Assembly: GCA_032622095.1 (NCBI GenBank)
Contig: CP136067.1
Location: 120,747,030-120,811,029 of the forward strand
Reading direction: 5' to 3'
DNA: 64,000 nt
From: Siphonodentalium dalli
Taxonomy: Eukaryota > Mollusca > Scaphopoda > Gadilida > Siphonodentaliidae
A model generated the notes under the pieces. That model had not been told where the DNA came from. It did not search any database and saw only the letters and a list, made by a program, of their open reading frames with translations. Every line of letters begins with the position of its first letter. Position 1 is the first letter of the stretch. Made by a program: the position numbers and the translations under genes. Positions 9,504-20,727 of the stretch are shown here, one piece after another.

Positions 9504-12500
9504 TTAAGCCACTTTACAGTCTTGACAAAATGAGTTGTTGCATTTAACTTTTGTTGCATATTGCGATAAATATTTATTTTTCAATTCTTTTTTAAATCTA
9601 TTTCGAAATCTGATATTTTTGAGATTTTTATCCAATGAGTTCCATGTGCACGGAAACGCGTGTTTGGGTAATATAGAAGTAAAAGTCGTTCTCGGGGTTA
9701 CTGCTTTCAAATTTCCAGCTTGTCGAGTATTAGCCTTTGTATATTCAAACGAATTATCAAATGATTTCGGAAGATTTCCTTTTGTCCAATCAAATACAAT
9801 TGTAGCCGATTGTAACCGATACAAGTCATAAAATTTCAGAATCTTTTCTTTGCGAAATATGGGCTCTGTGTGGCTTCTATACGTTCTGTTTGCCATGATA
9901 CGGATGGCTTTTTTCTGTTGTTTGAAAATAATATTTCCAGTGTCAGCATGACCCCAAATAGGCAACCCATATATGAGATGACTGTGGATTAGAGAAAAGT
10001 ATAAGGTTTTCAAACAGTTTTTGGGAAGTATACGTTTAACCTTATTGATGCAGTACATTGCATTGGATATCCTTGTTTTTATCATTGATATGTGATATTT
10101 GAAGGTGAGATTTTCATCAATATTAATTCCGAGAAATTTCATATATTGTTCCGGTCTAACGTTTCCAATTCGTGTTAGTGGCTCGTTGTTCAGTTTTATT
10201 TTAAGAATATTCCATTTAAAGTCATTATTAGTTGGGTGTAGTAACATGTACTTACTTTTTAATATATTAATAACCAATTTATTGCTACAACACCAATTGT
10301 GAACTTTTTTCAATTCTGAATTAACTTGTTTTTCAATTTGGCGGTGGTCATTTCCAGAAATATGGAGGGTTGTGTCGTCTGCAAATGAAAGTATATTCAA
10401 ACACGTGCTATTGGGCATATCGTTGACGTATATGAGAAAAAGTAGCGGTCCTAAAATATATCCTTGAGGCACCCCACAGTTAATATTGAGCATATTTGAT
10501 TTTTCATGTTCGATTTCAACATATTGCTGTCTTCCCTCTGAGTAACTCATGAACCATTTCTTGGTTATGCCCCTAATACCATAATGGTCAAGTTTTTGGA
10601 GGAGTATGTCGTGACTGATTGTGTCAAATGCCTTTGAAAGGTCAATAAAGATTGCTAATGTAGAGTCTCGTGTCTTTTTGTCGTTATTCTCGGCAATATG
10701 ATGTAATAAATGAAGTAATGGGTGGGTTGTTGAGTGGTTTGCTCTAAATCCAAATTGGTTTTCGTGGAGGATATCAAATTTTGTTAAGAACGAGTTTAAA
10801 CGTTTATGCATAAGTTTTTCCATAATTTTTGAGAAAGCGGGAAGAATACTGATTGGTCTGTAATTTTCAATATTTTCACGGGCACTATTTTTGTATATTG
10901 GTACTACTCTGGAGATTTTCATTTTTTTAGGAACGACACCTTGTTTGAAAGATAAATTTATTATGTATGAAAGCGCGTTTGCTGTTTCATTTATAGTACT
11001 TCTCATTAGCTTCATTGATATATTAGAAAAGTCCACACAACTTTTATTGGACATTTTGGTGCATGTATCTACAATCTCCGACAATGATGTTTCTGAAAGG
11101 AAGAAGTTCTTTTGGTTTTTTTCAGACATATAATCAAGAGGTTGTATATCCTGAATTATCTCTACTTTATCAGCTGTATTCTGACCTATTGTTGCGAAAT
11201 ATTCGTTAAATGCTTGCGCAATAGTTGCCGGATCTGAAAATGTTCTGTTTCGGAATTTCAGATTTTTTGGAAGACTATGTGAACATGTTGATAATTTAAG
11301 AGCATCTTTTAATATGGTCCATGTTCGTCTCATGTTATTTTTATTTTCTTCGAGAATTGAGTTATAGTACTGGTTTTTGCTCTTCCTTTTCAGTTGGTTG
11401 AATATTTTACAATATGCTTTATATTTATCTATATTGATTGTCGATGGCTGTGCTAGTTTTTTAGTGAATAGCTTACTTTTATTCAATGATGATTGCAATA
11501 AACCTTTTGTAATCCATGGTTCCCTTTTGATATATTTTTTCCTTTGTTCGGTGTATCTGAGAGGGAACACTTGCTCATATGCTGATATATATTGTCCTAT
11601 AAATTTCTCATAAGCTTGTTCTGCTGAATTGCAGCCGAAAACTGAGTCGAACGATAGACTGCCTAGGATTTCTTTAAATGAATTTAGATTTTTTTCATTA
11701 ATTATTCGAATGGGTTCTGGGGATTTTTGTGCTGAGTTAGTATAATTTGTATGTAATTCATTTTCAATGTAATACGTTGCAAAATGATCAGAGACATCTG
11801 ATAATATAATTCCGCAGTCATATTTCCACTTTGAGTTCGTATGGATATGGTCAATCAATGTTGCTGAGTAGTCCGTGACCCGAGTAGGTTTTGTAATCAC
11901 AGGGAGGTAACCCCGCTCAAATATGTTATCTATAAAATCACCGGTTTTCGTATGATTATCAGAGTTTAGTAGGTCAATGTTGAAGTCCCCAATTAAATAT
12001 GCTTTAGTGTGCGATTCGTTGAGTTTGACCATTATGGCATCTATGTAAGTCATGAATTCATCGATATCTGCTTTTGGGGCCGTGTTAGGTCTGTATATTA
12101 CTCCTACCACATATGAGTTTTTTTTGTTAGGATTAATTTCAACAAATAGCGTTTCTGCGACGTGTGGTATAAATACAGATAAGTCAGGTCTATTTCTAAA
12201 TGTTATGCCATTTTTGATAAATAATCCAACCCCACCTCTACCATCGTCGTTATCTGGACGCGTTGCGTATTCGAAAGGTTGATACCCGGGTAACACATAT
12301 GTTTCCTTGATCCGGAATATTTCAGATAGGGCGATGACGTCGAATATATTGTTGTTGTTTTGAATATTACATAATAAATCTTTGAATGAATCCCAGTTTG
12401 CATTTAGACTTCGGCAGTTAAGGCCTAATAATGAGGTGCCATTCTTTGATTTTGTTATATTGTCCCGGAATTGAGTGGGTGCATAATAATCACAAGAGTG

Positions 12501-12614
12501 ATTCATGAGTTCGTATGGGTCGATTTTTTCATCACAGTCATCTCTCCCATATCTGTTTGTGAAATCAAATTTTTTACCAGCCTGGAGTTCACCAAGATTT
12601 ATTTCACCGATCAT
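9504..12614 (-). CDS. LINE-B ORF2: AP-like endonuclease plus reverse transcriptase (intact, 1036 aa)
   Basis: EEP domain at about residues 60-290: GLNCRSLNAN, IALSEIFR, VIYRPNTAP, YLIGDFNIDLL, TLIDHIH, DVSDHFA. RT domain at about 520-790: VVPIYKN, ENYRPISILPAFSKIMEK, NQFGFRANHST, FIDLSKAFDTISHD, GVPQGYILGPLLFLIYVND and catalytic FADD at 10374-10385. The C-terminal domain holds the conserved FLGINIDENLTFKYHI and the SHLIYGLPIWG region, and the protein ends in a Cys-rich CNNSFCQDC. The frame is open from ATG 12614, but the protein begins with about 55 residues before EEP that I do not recognise. No separate ORF1 was found upstream. The family looks CR1/Jockey-like; I cannot place it more finely. 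Confidence 0.9.
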   Translation of the reverse strand: MIGEINLGELQAGKKFDFTNRYGRDDCDEKIDPYELMNHSCDYYAPTQFRDNITKSKNGTSLLGLNCRSLNANWDSFKDLLCNIQNNNNIFDVIALSEIFRIKETYVLPGYQPFEYATRPDNDDGRGGVGLFIKNGITFRNRPDLSVFIPHVAETLFVEINPNKKNSYVVGVIYRPNTAPKADIDEFMTYIDAIMVKLNESHTKAYLIGDFNIDLLNSDNHTKTGDFIDNIFERGYLPVITKPTRVTDYSATLIDHIHTNSKWKYDCGIILSDVSDHFATYYIENELHTNYTNSAQKSPEPIRIINEKNLNSFKEILGSLSFDSVFGCNSAEQAYEKFIGQYISAYEQVFPLRYTEQRKKYIKREPWITKGLLQSSLNKSKLFTKKLAQPSTINIDKYKAYCKIFNQLKRKSKNQYYNSILEENKNNMRRTWTILKDALKLSTCSHSLPKNLKFRNRTFSDPATIAQAFNEYFATIGQNTADKVEIIQDIQPLDYMSEKNQKNFFLSETSLSEIVDTCTKMSNKSCVDFSNISMKLMRSTINETANALSYIINLSFKQGVVPKKMKISRVVPIYKNSARENIENYRPISILPAFSKIMEKLMHKRLNSFLTKFDILHENQFGFRANHSTTHPLLHLLHHIAENNDKKTRDSTLAIFIDLSKAFDTISHDILLQKLDHYGIRGITKKWFMSYSEGRQQYVEIEHEKSNMLNINCGVPQGYILGPLLFLIYVNDMPNSTCLNILSFADDTTLHISGNDHRQIEKQVNSELKKVHNWCCSNKLVINILKSKYMLLHPTNNDFKWNILKIKLNNEPLTRIGNVRPEQYMKFLGINIDENLTFKYHISMIKTRISNAMYCINKVKRILPKNCLKTLYFSLIHSHLIYGLPIWGHADTGNIIFKQQKKAIRIMANRTYRSHTEPIFRKEKILKFYDLYRLQSATIVFDWTKGNLPKSFDNSFEYTKANTRQAGNLKAVTPRTTFTSILPKHAFPCTWNSLDKNLKNIRFRNRFKKELKNKYLSQYATKVKCNNSFCQDCKVA

Positions 12615-13562
12615 GATATTTATTGTTATCCTTTTTTGAGTTATTACTAAAGCCCAATTGGTGATATTCTAGAGTTATGGAGAGGAGCTCGAGCATAATT
12701 AGACATAGGTGGTTTGGATATTCGCTATCAAATACATTCTGGATAAACATTAATAGAAATTAGAAATATATTGTTGGGAAAGCGTTGCATTCGTTTGGTC
12801 CATTGTATTAAAATAAATCAAATATTTTGGATTTTAGCTACATTACTGGTGTTTATGTAACATAGTCCGTTCATGTATATGTTTATAATGTATAGTTATT
12901 TACTATATTAACATGTATGGGGAAGTATATCTATAGCACATAGTTAAGTTTGTTTTGGCTATTTATTTATTTATTATGATTTTTGAGATTCATCTGATTA
13001 CTGTTTATTTTAGTAATGGGTTAAAATTTGATCATACGAATGGTATATTCCAATATTCCTACTATAAATCAAGGCAACGTGTAAATCAAGGTAAACGTGT
13101 GTCCTGCCACAGAACCGCCATGCCAGAATATCGCCAAAACACGCAGTATAAATATAAATCCGAAGGAAGATTATATCATAATTCATGTATATATATCCAA
13201 TGCTAATTGCCAGTGTTGTCAGATCGGAACACCGACATAACCTTTCTCTGACAGGACCACATTTACCAGGTTTGAAGAATTAAAGATGGTCTATCTCTTT
13301 GCGGTATTTATCTTATTACATCTGTGGGACAGTTTTAGAATAGAAATCCGGGCGAAAATGTTCGGTGTACCCGAAGAGTGTAGTACGAAGGAGAACTCTA
13401 TCTTGTTACAATCCTCAAATATGAAATTTATATTTTAAAAATGTTGTTGTAATTGTGGCATGGAAGAGATAGACCATTCCTGCAATAAATTATTGTATAT
13501 ACTAAAACAATAAAGGGTGGCATAATAAATACGAAAATAATAACATAAATCGAGAGGTTATA
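12615..13562 (-). other. LINE-B 5' non-coding region (proximal)
   Basis: AT-rich, with no ORF worth calling. A short inverted pair, GATGGTCTATCTCTTT (13286) and AAGAGATAGACCAT (13464), may mark a ~200-bp short element. Otherwise I see nothing. Confidence 0.45.
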
Positions 13563-13983
13563 GGGACGTCCATACGCCGGCAAGTCCGCAAGGCACGTCA
13601 TCGCGGGCACTTCGCTACAGAAAACAACACGGCGTCAGAATACGAACGGAAACACGCACACAACACGCAACCCACCAAAGCAAAAGACATGAGAAGCAAA
13701 ACCCATGTAGCCCCACCCGCAACGACGCTACCGGAACCTGCCCCCAAATATACATGCATGATTTATTCTTGCGATATAATTGCACGCTATTTACAGGCAA
13801 ATTCCGGCAGCACCGCCACGGGCGGAACCACAGAGATGTCACCTCAGACGCAGTCAGCCACGATACAGATGCACCCCATATGCATGCCTCAGCCCACACT
13901 CCGACACCATACCGTTCTCCACGACAAAACTCCCGCAAAACCATACCGCACAAACCCGCCAGCACATGAACGCACCGCACCCT
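13563..13983. mobile_element. TA-flanked MITE (copy 2 of the GGGTRCGTTCAT family)
   Basis: Imperfect terminal inverted repeats: left GGGACGTCCATACGCCGGCA, right (reverse complement) AGGGTGCGGTGCGTTCATGT. A TA lies on each side (13561-13562 and 13984-13985). It is related to the element at 48722-49157: both share an internal CCTGTAAATA block and a TCGCAAGAAT word. This copy is clearly more GC-rich than its surroundings and than its relative. The 121-codon ORF across it on the minus strand is an artefact of GC richness. Confidence 0.65.
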
Positions 13984-14065
13984 TAGGCATAATTATGTGC
14001 AATCAAATGGTTGACAATATATCTATTTTATTTTCTCACACCTGTGTATGGACAATATTCCTTAA
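13984..14065 (-). other. LINE-B 5' region between two MITEs
   Basis: A short AT-rich stretch of the host LINE-B leader. It ends in the TTAA (14062-14065) used by the next MITE. Confidence 0.4.
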
Positions 14066-14508
14066 AGGTATTCAATCCGATCAGACGCCCCAACCACTAC
14101 CCCTCCGGCCCGGGGGGGGGGCAAGAAATATCCGATTCGAGCCGAGGAACCCATACATCAAAGCCCAGAGCGACCAGACATCGACGATCAAAGCCCGCGA
14201 CCCCACTGCCCGCGTGGCAGAACCCGCCGGCCAAACGGACGGCCCCGCAGACAAAGATGGACAACTCCAAAATCAAGTGGCTATTATTACCACTTGATTT
14301 AGAGCCCTCCATCCCCATCCGCTAGACCGCCCGTCCGACAGGCAAGCTCCGCCCCACAAACAATACAGATCGCAAACCCCAAACATCGACATCCAAACAC
14401 TCCGAGACCCGACGGACGGGCCCCCGGCCCGAACCAAACACTCCCCAACCCCCAACCCCGAAGCCAAAGAAATAGCATATTAGGAGCGTCCGATCGGACC
14501 GAGCACCT
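14066..14508. mobile_element. TTAA-flanked GC-rich MITE (piggyBac-type target)
   Basis: Left end AGGTATTCAATCCGATCAGA, right end (reverse complement) AGGTGCTCGGTCCGATCGGA. The flanks are TTAA at 14062-14065 and TTAA at 14509-14512, the target signature of piggyBac-type transposases (known). The centre holds a perfect hairpin, AAATCAAGTGG / CCACTTGATTT, at 14270-14299. It is strongly GC-rich with a C/G run at 14109-14120. It has no coding capacity. Confidence 0.7.
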
Positions 14509-14512
14509 TTAA

Positions 14513-14610
14513 AATAAACAGAGGACTGTTACACTCCGTCTGTAAATTGTTCTTATACACGCAGGTCGTTGTATCTGGTCGATCTTGCGGACCCAAAGCG
14601 ATTGACTTAG
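14513..14610 (-). other. LINE-B 5' region left of FB-B
   Basis: About 100 bp of LINE-B leader between the TTAA MITE and FB-B. On the minus strand it continues the sequence found right of FB-B at 19461. A short ORF crosses the join, but it matches nothing I know. Confidence 0.4.
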
Positions 14611-15960
14611 TCCGGGAGCTAATAGGGGTACCCTTGCACCCCCCCTGGGACTTAACTTCACCCCACTCATTTTGTTCCTTATTATGTCCTTCAACTTTTA
14701 AACAATGTTAACAAGAAAAAAAAGTGGCCGTGTAGACTCCAGACAAAATGGCGTCCATCATGGCCGCCGTTTTCAGCCCAGACCATAAGTCAGTTTATGC
14801 AAATTATAGCGGGAAAATCTTGTAAAATGTATACAAATGTATATATTTTCGTGAAGCTGAGACATAATGACACATTTTTGAGCCAAAATTTAAACTCACC
14901 ATCCAAGATGGCCGCCAAAATGGCCACCGGAAGTTGAAAATATAACATTTTTTCACAAATGTCTTCTAGATCAATTCATTCTGTTTGGAACTGGTTCAGT
15001 AATGCAAATTTATTTTGTGTTTTGTATATTAACTGATCATTGGAGCAACGAAATATGCAATTATTGGGGTCCTAACCCCTTCCGATCCCTCAAAAATTTG
15101 ATTTTACAGAATGCGGTATAAAATTTCACAAAAAATCACAATTGGGATTCTAGTCATATTTCAACAAGAAATGAACAGAACTTTGTAATGTAAGTGAGGC
15201 ATATCATTAGCTATTAATATTCCAAATCACTGGAACCAAAATTCTTACTTTGGCTCAAAATGGCTGCCAATATGGCCACCAAAATATGGAAAATGGTAAA
15301 TATTACACCAGCGTGTCCTGCAATCGCTTACAAGTTGTGGTTGATGTATAAAATTGGCTATTATGCATTCTATACATTGAATACTAACATGTCTGATGCA
15401 CCATGGTTAATTGTTACTATTGTCACCGCTGACATCGTCAAAAATATTGGACTTTTCTCTCAAAAACTTGACATAAATATGGGCAAAAATTCACTTTTCA
15501 GGTTTGGACCATTTTTTCAGGTAAAATATGACTATCTTTGGATTGAAAGGTGTTTATTGTTTTTGTCTATGTTAAATGTATCACACTACAGTGTTTATAG
15601 ACTGAATTGCTCAAGATGGCTTCCAAAATGGCAACCAAATTTGTAGAATGTTAACTTTTTACATATATCCCGAACATTCTCTGCATTATCCGAAAAGGTA
15701 GCATATTGTGACTCACTTGGTTATTATACATGTTATTTAATTAACTGACAACTACATGTTCTATTCTGGTTGTCTCAGTTCCTTTTGGAGCATGAAAAAT
15801 TCATTTTAAAGTATGCAATTTTGCTGAGAACCTCTTTTGTAATTTTGGCCACATTTATTGAAAGGAAATGAGCAGAACTTTGATACAGAACTGAGATGGA
15901 TCATAATCTTTGGCTATTCTGGTCCATTGTGATAAAAACAATGTCAACATGATACAGTGT
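14611..15960. repeat. FB-B left inverted arm
   Basis: Pairs with 18166-19460. It holds four doublets of ATGGC motifs: 14748-14769, 14905-14930, 15255-15290 and 15611-15636. Several fit the consensus AAGATGGCSGCC bound by YY1/PHO-type zinc-finger proteins (known motif; binding here is inference). Confidence 0.8.
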
Positions 15961-15989
15961 GGATGCCAAGATCATAGCCAGGGAGTTAC

Positions 15990-18155
15990 TCTATGATCAT
16001 GTGTGAGGTGAATAGGTATACAGGGAGTTATTGTATGTCATGACTGATGTGAGTAGGTATACAATGAGTGACTATATGGTTATTAGTGGGTTGTCCATGG
16101 TAAGATGCATCTAGGTATACAGGGAGAGGTCATGGTCAGGTGTGAGGTCAATCGGTATGCATGGAGTGACTCTATGGTGTATGGTTGTGTATATTCAGTT
16201 CGGGTGCAACCGGTGTACCTGTATGGTCATTGGTGTGGTGTATGGATATAGCTACATGGTCATCTATGTGTTGATTATGCATATATGGAGTGACTGTAAG
16301 GTCCTGGGAGGTATGTGCATGTGTTGTCTGTATGATCATGGATGGGGTATGTGGATAAATAGGGAGTGATTTTATGGTTACGGGTAATGTGTACAGGTAT
16401 ACATGGAATAACTGTACGGTCATGATTGAATATGAATACCTGGAGTAAGCTGGGTGGACATTATCGAGGGTGTGGTTATATAGGGAGTGTCCGTGTGGTA
16501 ATGGTGGGATGTATATTTATATATCTCGTGGATGTATTATCATTTGTGGGTGTATAAGGCTTAGCTGTATTATCATGGATGGCGTGTATGGTTATGCAGT
16601 GAATTGCTGAATTGTCATGTGTGAGGTGTATATGCAAGTATGGAGTGTTTGAGTGGTCGTGTGTGCGTTTTTTTGTATATCTGGAAGGGCTGAATGGCCA
16701 TTAGTGAGGTTTACATGTATACCTGGAGTAAATCTATAGTCTAGGGTGAGCTGCATATGTATATCGAGTGGTTATATGACTATGTGTGTCAAATAGGTAT
16801 ACAAGTAGTGACTATGGTTAATAGTGAGATGAGAACATGTAGGTATACAAGACAGTAGTGACTGTATGGTCACAAATGTAATGAACATCTATACAGGGGG
16901 TGACTAAATGGTCATGTGTCAGGCGTATGAGTATACCTGGTGCTCCTGTTTGGTGACTCGTGGCGGTATGGTCATGTGTTGGTTATACCAGTATAACACG
17001 TGTTGCTTTATTGTCATGGGCGAGGGATATGAGTATATAGCGAGTGGCTATATGGCCATGGATGAGGTGCACATGCATACATGGAGTGACTATAGTGACA
17101 TGGATGGGGTGTATTAGTATATCTTGAGTGGCTATTCGGCTATGGTGTGACAAATAGGGATACAAGGAGTGACATGGCCAATGTTGAGGCGAATATGTAT
17201 ACAAGGATTGACCATGATCTTGTATGAATGTTTTGAATAGGTACACACGGGGTGACTATATGGCCATAGGTCAGATGAAGGAGTATACCAGTTGACATGG
17301 GTGAGGGTATGAGTATGAAGCGAGTGGCTATATGGTCATTGGTGAGGTGCATATGTATACCGGAATGACTTTATGGCCATTGTTGTGGTGTTGATGTAGA
17401 CATTGATTGTCTATTTGACCATGCGTTTGGAGAATAGGTATACAGGGGGTGACCTTATGGCCAATGGTGAGATGAATGGGTATACAGGGAGTGACTATAT
17501 GGTTATGGGTCATGTTTAGGAGTATACCCGGTGTGCCTGCATTGTGACGCATGGCTGTATGGTCATCCGTGGTCATGGATCAGGTGTACATGTATACAGT
17601 GGGTCACTATATTGTTATGTCTGTGGTGCTTATGTATATATGTAATGACTGTGTGCTAATGGGTGGCTATCGCTTTCCACATTTAACACCCTCATCTACA
17701 TAAACATCATCAAGATGGAGAACTCTCTGACATGACCTCTTTATTGATTAACATACCCTTGAGTTATTGTAGAAAGCGATAGCCACCCAAGATACAACCC
17801 ACCCCATACCACCAAGATATAACCCACCCATTACCCAAGTCACTCCATATGTACATAAACACCACACAAATGACAACATAGTAACCCACTTTATACACGT
17901 ACACCTGATCATGCAGCCATACTTGGTTATACCCGTACATACCACAAATGACGATACAGCCACGAGTCACCATGCATGAACACCAGATATACACCTACAC
18001 CCGACGCATGACAAAAAGTCACTCTATGTATACATATTCACTACATTCACGATCATACAGTCACTCATTGTATACATATTCACATCACCATGGACCATAC
18101 AGCCGCTACATGTATACCTATTTGCCATACACATGACCATAGAGTCAATCCAGGT
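15990..18155. repeat. FB-B core minisatellite with orientation flip
   Basis: The same degenerate units as in FB-A (GGTATACA, GAGTGACT, ATGGTCATG, GTGAGGTG). The forward array runs to about 17655 and the inverted array from about 17795. The forward side is about four times longer than the inverted side. Confidence 0.8.
17661..17788. repeat. Central stem of FB-B
   Basis: A perfect 17-bp inverted pair, GGGTGGCTATCGCTTTC (17661-17677) and GAAAGCGATAGCCACCC (17772-17788), encloses 94 bp of non-repetitive sequence at the symmetry centre. FB-A lacks this block. Confidence 0.75.
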
Positions 18156-18165
18156 AAACATATTA

Positions 18166-19460
18166 ATCTCAGTTCCGTCTCAAAGTTCTGCTCATTTCCT
18201 TTCAATAATATGGCCAGAATCACAAAAGAGGTTCTCCGCAAAATTCCATACTGCAACTTTAAAATGAATTTGTCATGCCCCATACGGAACTGGAACAAAT
18301 ATAATAGAACGTATTTGTCAGTTAATTAACTAATACGTAAAATAACCAAGTGAGTCACAATTTGCTATCTTTTTCGGATAACGCAGAGAATAATGTTCGG
18401 GATATGTTAACTTTTAACTTTTTACAAATTTGGTTGCCATTTTGGAAGCCATCTTGAGCATTTCAGTATTTAAACATCACAGTGTGACACACTTAAGATA
18501 GACCAAAACAATAAACACCTTTGATACCAAAGATAGTTGCAGTTTACTTGAACAAATGGTCGAACCCTGAAAAGTAAATTTTTGCCAATATTTTTGTCAA
18601 GTTTGTGAGAGAAAAATCCCATATTTCTGGTGATGTCAGTGGTGACAATAGTAAAAATGATCCATGGTGCATTAGACATGTTAGTATGCAATGTATAGAA
18701 TACAGATTAGCCAATTGTATACATCAACCACAACTTGTAAGCGATTGCAGGACACGCTGGTGTAATATTTACCATTTTCCATATTTTGGCGGCCATATTG
18801 GCAGCCATTTTGAGCCAAAGTAAGAATTTTGGTCCCAGTGATTTGGAACATTAATAGTTAATGATATGCCTCACTTACATTACAAAGTTCTGTTCATTTC
18901 TTGTTGAAATATGACTAGAATCCCAATTGTGATGTTTTGTGAAATTTTATACCGCATTCTGTAAAATCGAATTTTTGAGGGATCGGAAGGGGTTAGGACC
19001 CCAATAATTGCATATTTCGTTGCTCCAATGATCAGTTAATATACAGAACACAAAATAAAGTTGCATTACTCAACCAGTTCCAAACAGCATGAATTGATCT
19101 AGAAGATATTTGTGAAAAAATGTTATATTTTCAATTTCCGGTGGCCATTTTGGCAGCCATCTTGGATGGTGAGTTTCAATTTTGGCTCAAAAATGTGTCA
19201 TTATGTCTCAGCTTCACGAAAATATATACATTTGTATACATTTTACAAGATTTTCCAGCTATAATTTGCATAAAACTGACTTAGGGTCTGGGCTGAAAAA
19301 CGGCGGCCATGATGGACGCCATCTTGTCTGGAGTCTACACGGCCACTTTTTTTTCTTGTTAACATTGCTTAAAAGTTGAAGGACATAATAAGGAACAAAA
19401 TGAGTGGGGTGAAGTTAAGTCCCAGGGGGGGGTGCAAGGGTACCCCTATTAGCTCCCGGA
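18166..19460. repeat. FB-B right inverted arm
   Basis: Inverted partner of 14611-15960, carrying the same ATGGC doublets in the opposite orientation (for example 18437-18462, 18790-18812, 19142-19170 and 19303-19325). Confidence 0.8.
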
Positions 19461-20720
19461 ATAACTGCTTTATCCCGTCTTTGTCTGCGTTATTTAGCGT
19501 AAGTGGGTCAATTGGACGGGTATCAATTGAGGTAGCCTGACCTCTGTCCGAGTGTTCGACATTTATATTGAGCCACAGAGAGCCGAGAATTTCGTGCGTT
19601 CGATGCGTATGGCATGAGTGTGTCTGGTTTTTTGGCCATGCAGTGAATTCTCTGTGTTTATTAACAGCGACAATTTCGAGGACAATTTTCACGGGTGCTG
19701 GATGTTCTCATTTTGTTATATTGCTGCCAGTTTTTACAGAAAAGGGACACACAGAGAGTTATAGTTGTCAATTTTGAGATAGATTTATTGTGATGATTTG
19801 CAGTCGGATCAGTAAGTTCATATAGCGTTATGCAATATCCATGTACTGCATGTCCGTGTGCCCACCCCCCCCCCCCCCCCACGTCCCTGATGGATGGGGG
19901 GGGGGGTATACTTAGTACGGGTAGGCCTGGTTAGGTTATATTATTATTTAAGAGTAATAAGGGGTTTCATATTTTAATTATGACTTATCAGTAGGTGGAA
20001 CTTTTGTGGTTAATTGCCTGGAAATGTTTGATGGGGTGGGGGAATCATAATTGACTTTGTTCAATATTATATAGTAGGGTGGGCCAAGATTGGTTCAAAA
20101 TGGACATTAATTAATTGGCTATCTAAAGTTTTACGATTAATAAGGTTTACATTTGTCCATATTCATCTTGTATAGTGGTTTACTATATCCAATTATTTAG
20201 TTATTGTGTTATGGGGGAGGGGGTGATTATACATTAAGGCAATTCATTGATGCAGACATTTACTAAGATATTCTTAATGTTCCTAGGAGGTTAGTGGTTA
20301 CTGATGTATGTGTGATCCTTTTTTTTGGTGTGAGTTAAGGGGTGCATTACTGTGAGTTTGTAAAGACTAATCTTATAAAAAAGTAGTATAATACCTTGTT
20401 CTATTTAATTAGCCATAAATTTGATTATATTATGAAGATTACTAAATAGAATTCCATTTGCCAACATATTGACTGTAGTACTTTAATATTAGTTCAGTCA
20501 ATAAATACACTAGTAAACCACCTATTCCGTGCCAACAATGGTTCAAGATAATTACTGTACAGGATTATTTTATTTCAGCAGCAGGTGGCATTAAAACAAA
20601 CAATGTTCTGATAATTTGAACAGACAATGTACCAAATGTTTATACATATATTGCTATTAAGTTTTGTAGACCAGATATTATGTGGAATCTTTAGTCGGTC
20701 TATAGTCTGTTCTAATGTAG
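19461..20720 (-). other. LINE-B distal 5' region
   Basis: AT-rich leader of LINE-B with no credible ORF1. A C-tract followed by a G-tract lies at 19864-19915. The 107-codon minus-strand ORF running from 19692 into FB-B is cut by the FB-B insertion and has no recognisable domain; it may be a remnant or chance. Confidence 0.45.
19861..19915. repeat. Paired poly-C and poly-G tracts
   Basis: A C-run of about 17 (interrupted near its start) is followed 15 bp later by a G-run of about 10. The tracts can pair as a hairpin or form G-quadruplex or i-motif structures on single strands. Confidence 0.8.
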
Positions 20721-20727
20721 TACACTT
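20721..20727. repeat. LINE-B target-site duplication TACACTT, right copy
   Basis: Matches 8948-8954. In LINE-A ORF1 it encodes the Lys-Cys at the interruption. Confidence 0.75.

Larger units (their letters stand above)
14611..19460. mobile_element. Foldback-type element copy B (FB-B), complete, 4850 bp
   Basis: Termini are TCCGGGAGCTAATAGGGGTA at 14611 and its reverse complement ending TAGCTCCCGGA at 19460. The left arm is 14611 to about 15960 and the right arm about 18166-19460. Between them the minisatellite runs forward (about 15990-17655), then a unique centre, then reversed (about 17795-18155). It is the same family as FB-A but diverged at many positions, so the two are independent insertions. 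No target-site duplication is evident: the left flank is GATTGACTTAG and the right flank is ATAACTGC. No transposase gene is present, so it is non-autonomous. Confidence 0.85.
8955..20720 (-). mobile_element. LINE-B, CR1/Jockey-like LINE inserted in LINE-A ORF1
   Basis: The minus-strand LINE runs from a 3' tail of ATC triplets (8955-8972) to a 5' end at 20720. It contains ORF2 (9504-12614), a 3' UTR with a strong hairpin, and a long 5' region without a recognisable ORF1. The 5' region has itself been hit by a TA MITE (13563-13983), a TTAA MITE (14066-14508) and FB-B (14611-19460). Without these the element is about 6 kb. The 5' boundary is inferred from the TACACTT duplication and the restored host ORF, not from homology. 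Confidence 0.7.

Noticed and set aside
13615-14467. ORFs of 60-200 codons across 13615-14467
   Set aside because: They lie in two GC-rich MITEs where stop codons are rare. Composition is Pro/Arg- or Gly/Trp-rich without motifs.
14600-19472. Target-site duplication around FB-B
   Set aside because: Flanks GATTGACTTAG and ATAACTGC do not match at any length from 2 to 10 bp. A TTAG/ATAA similarity at the termini may be part of the arm.
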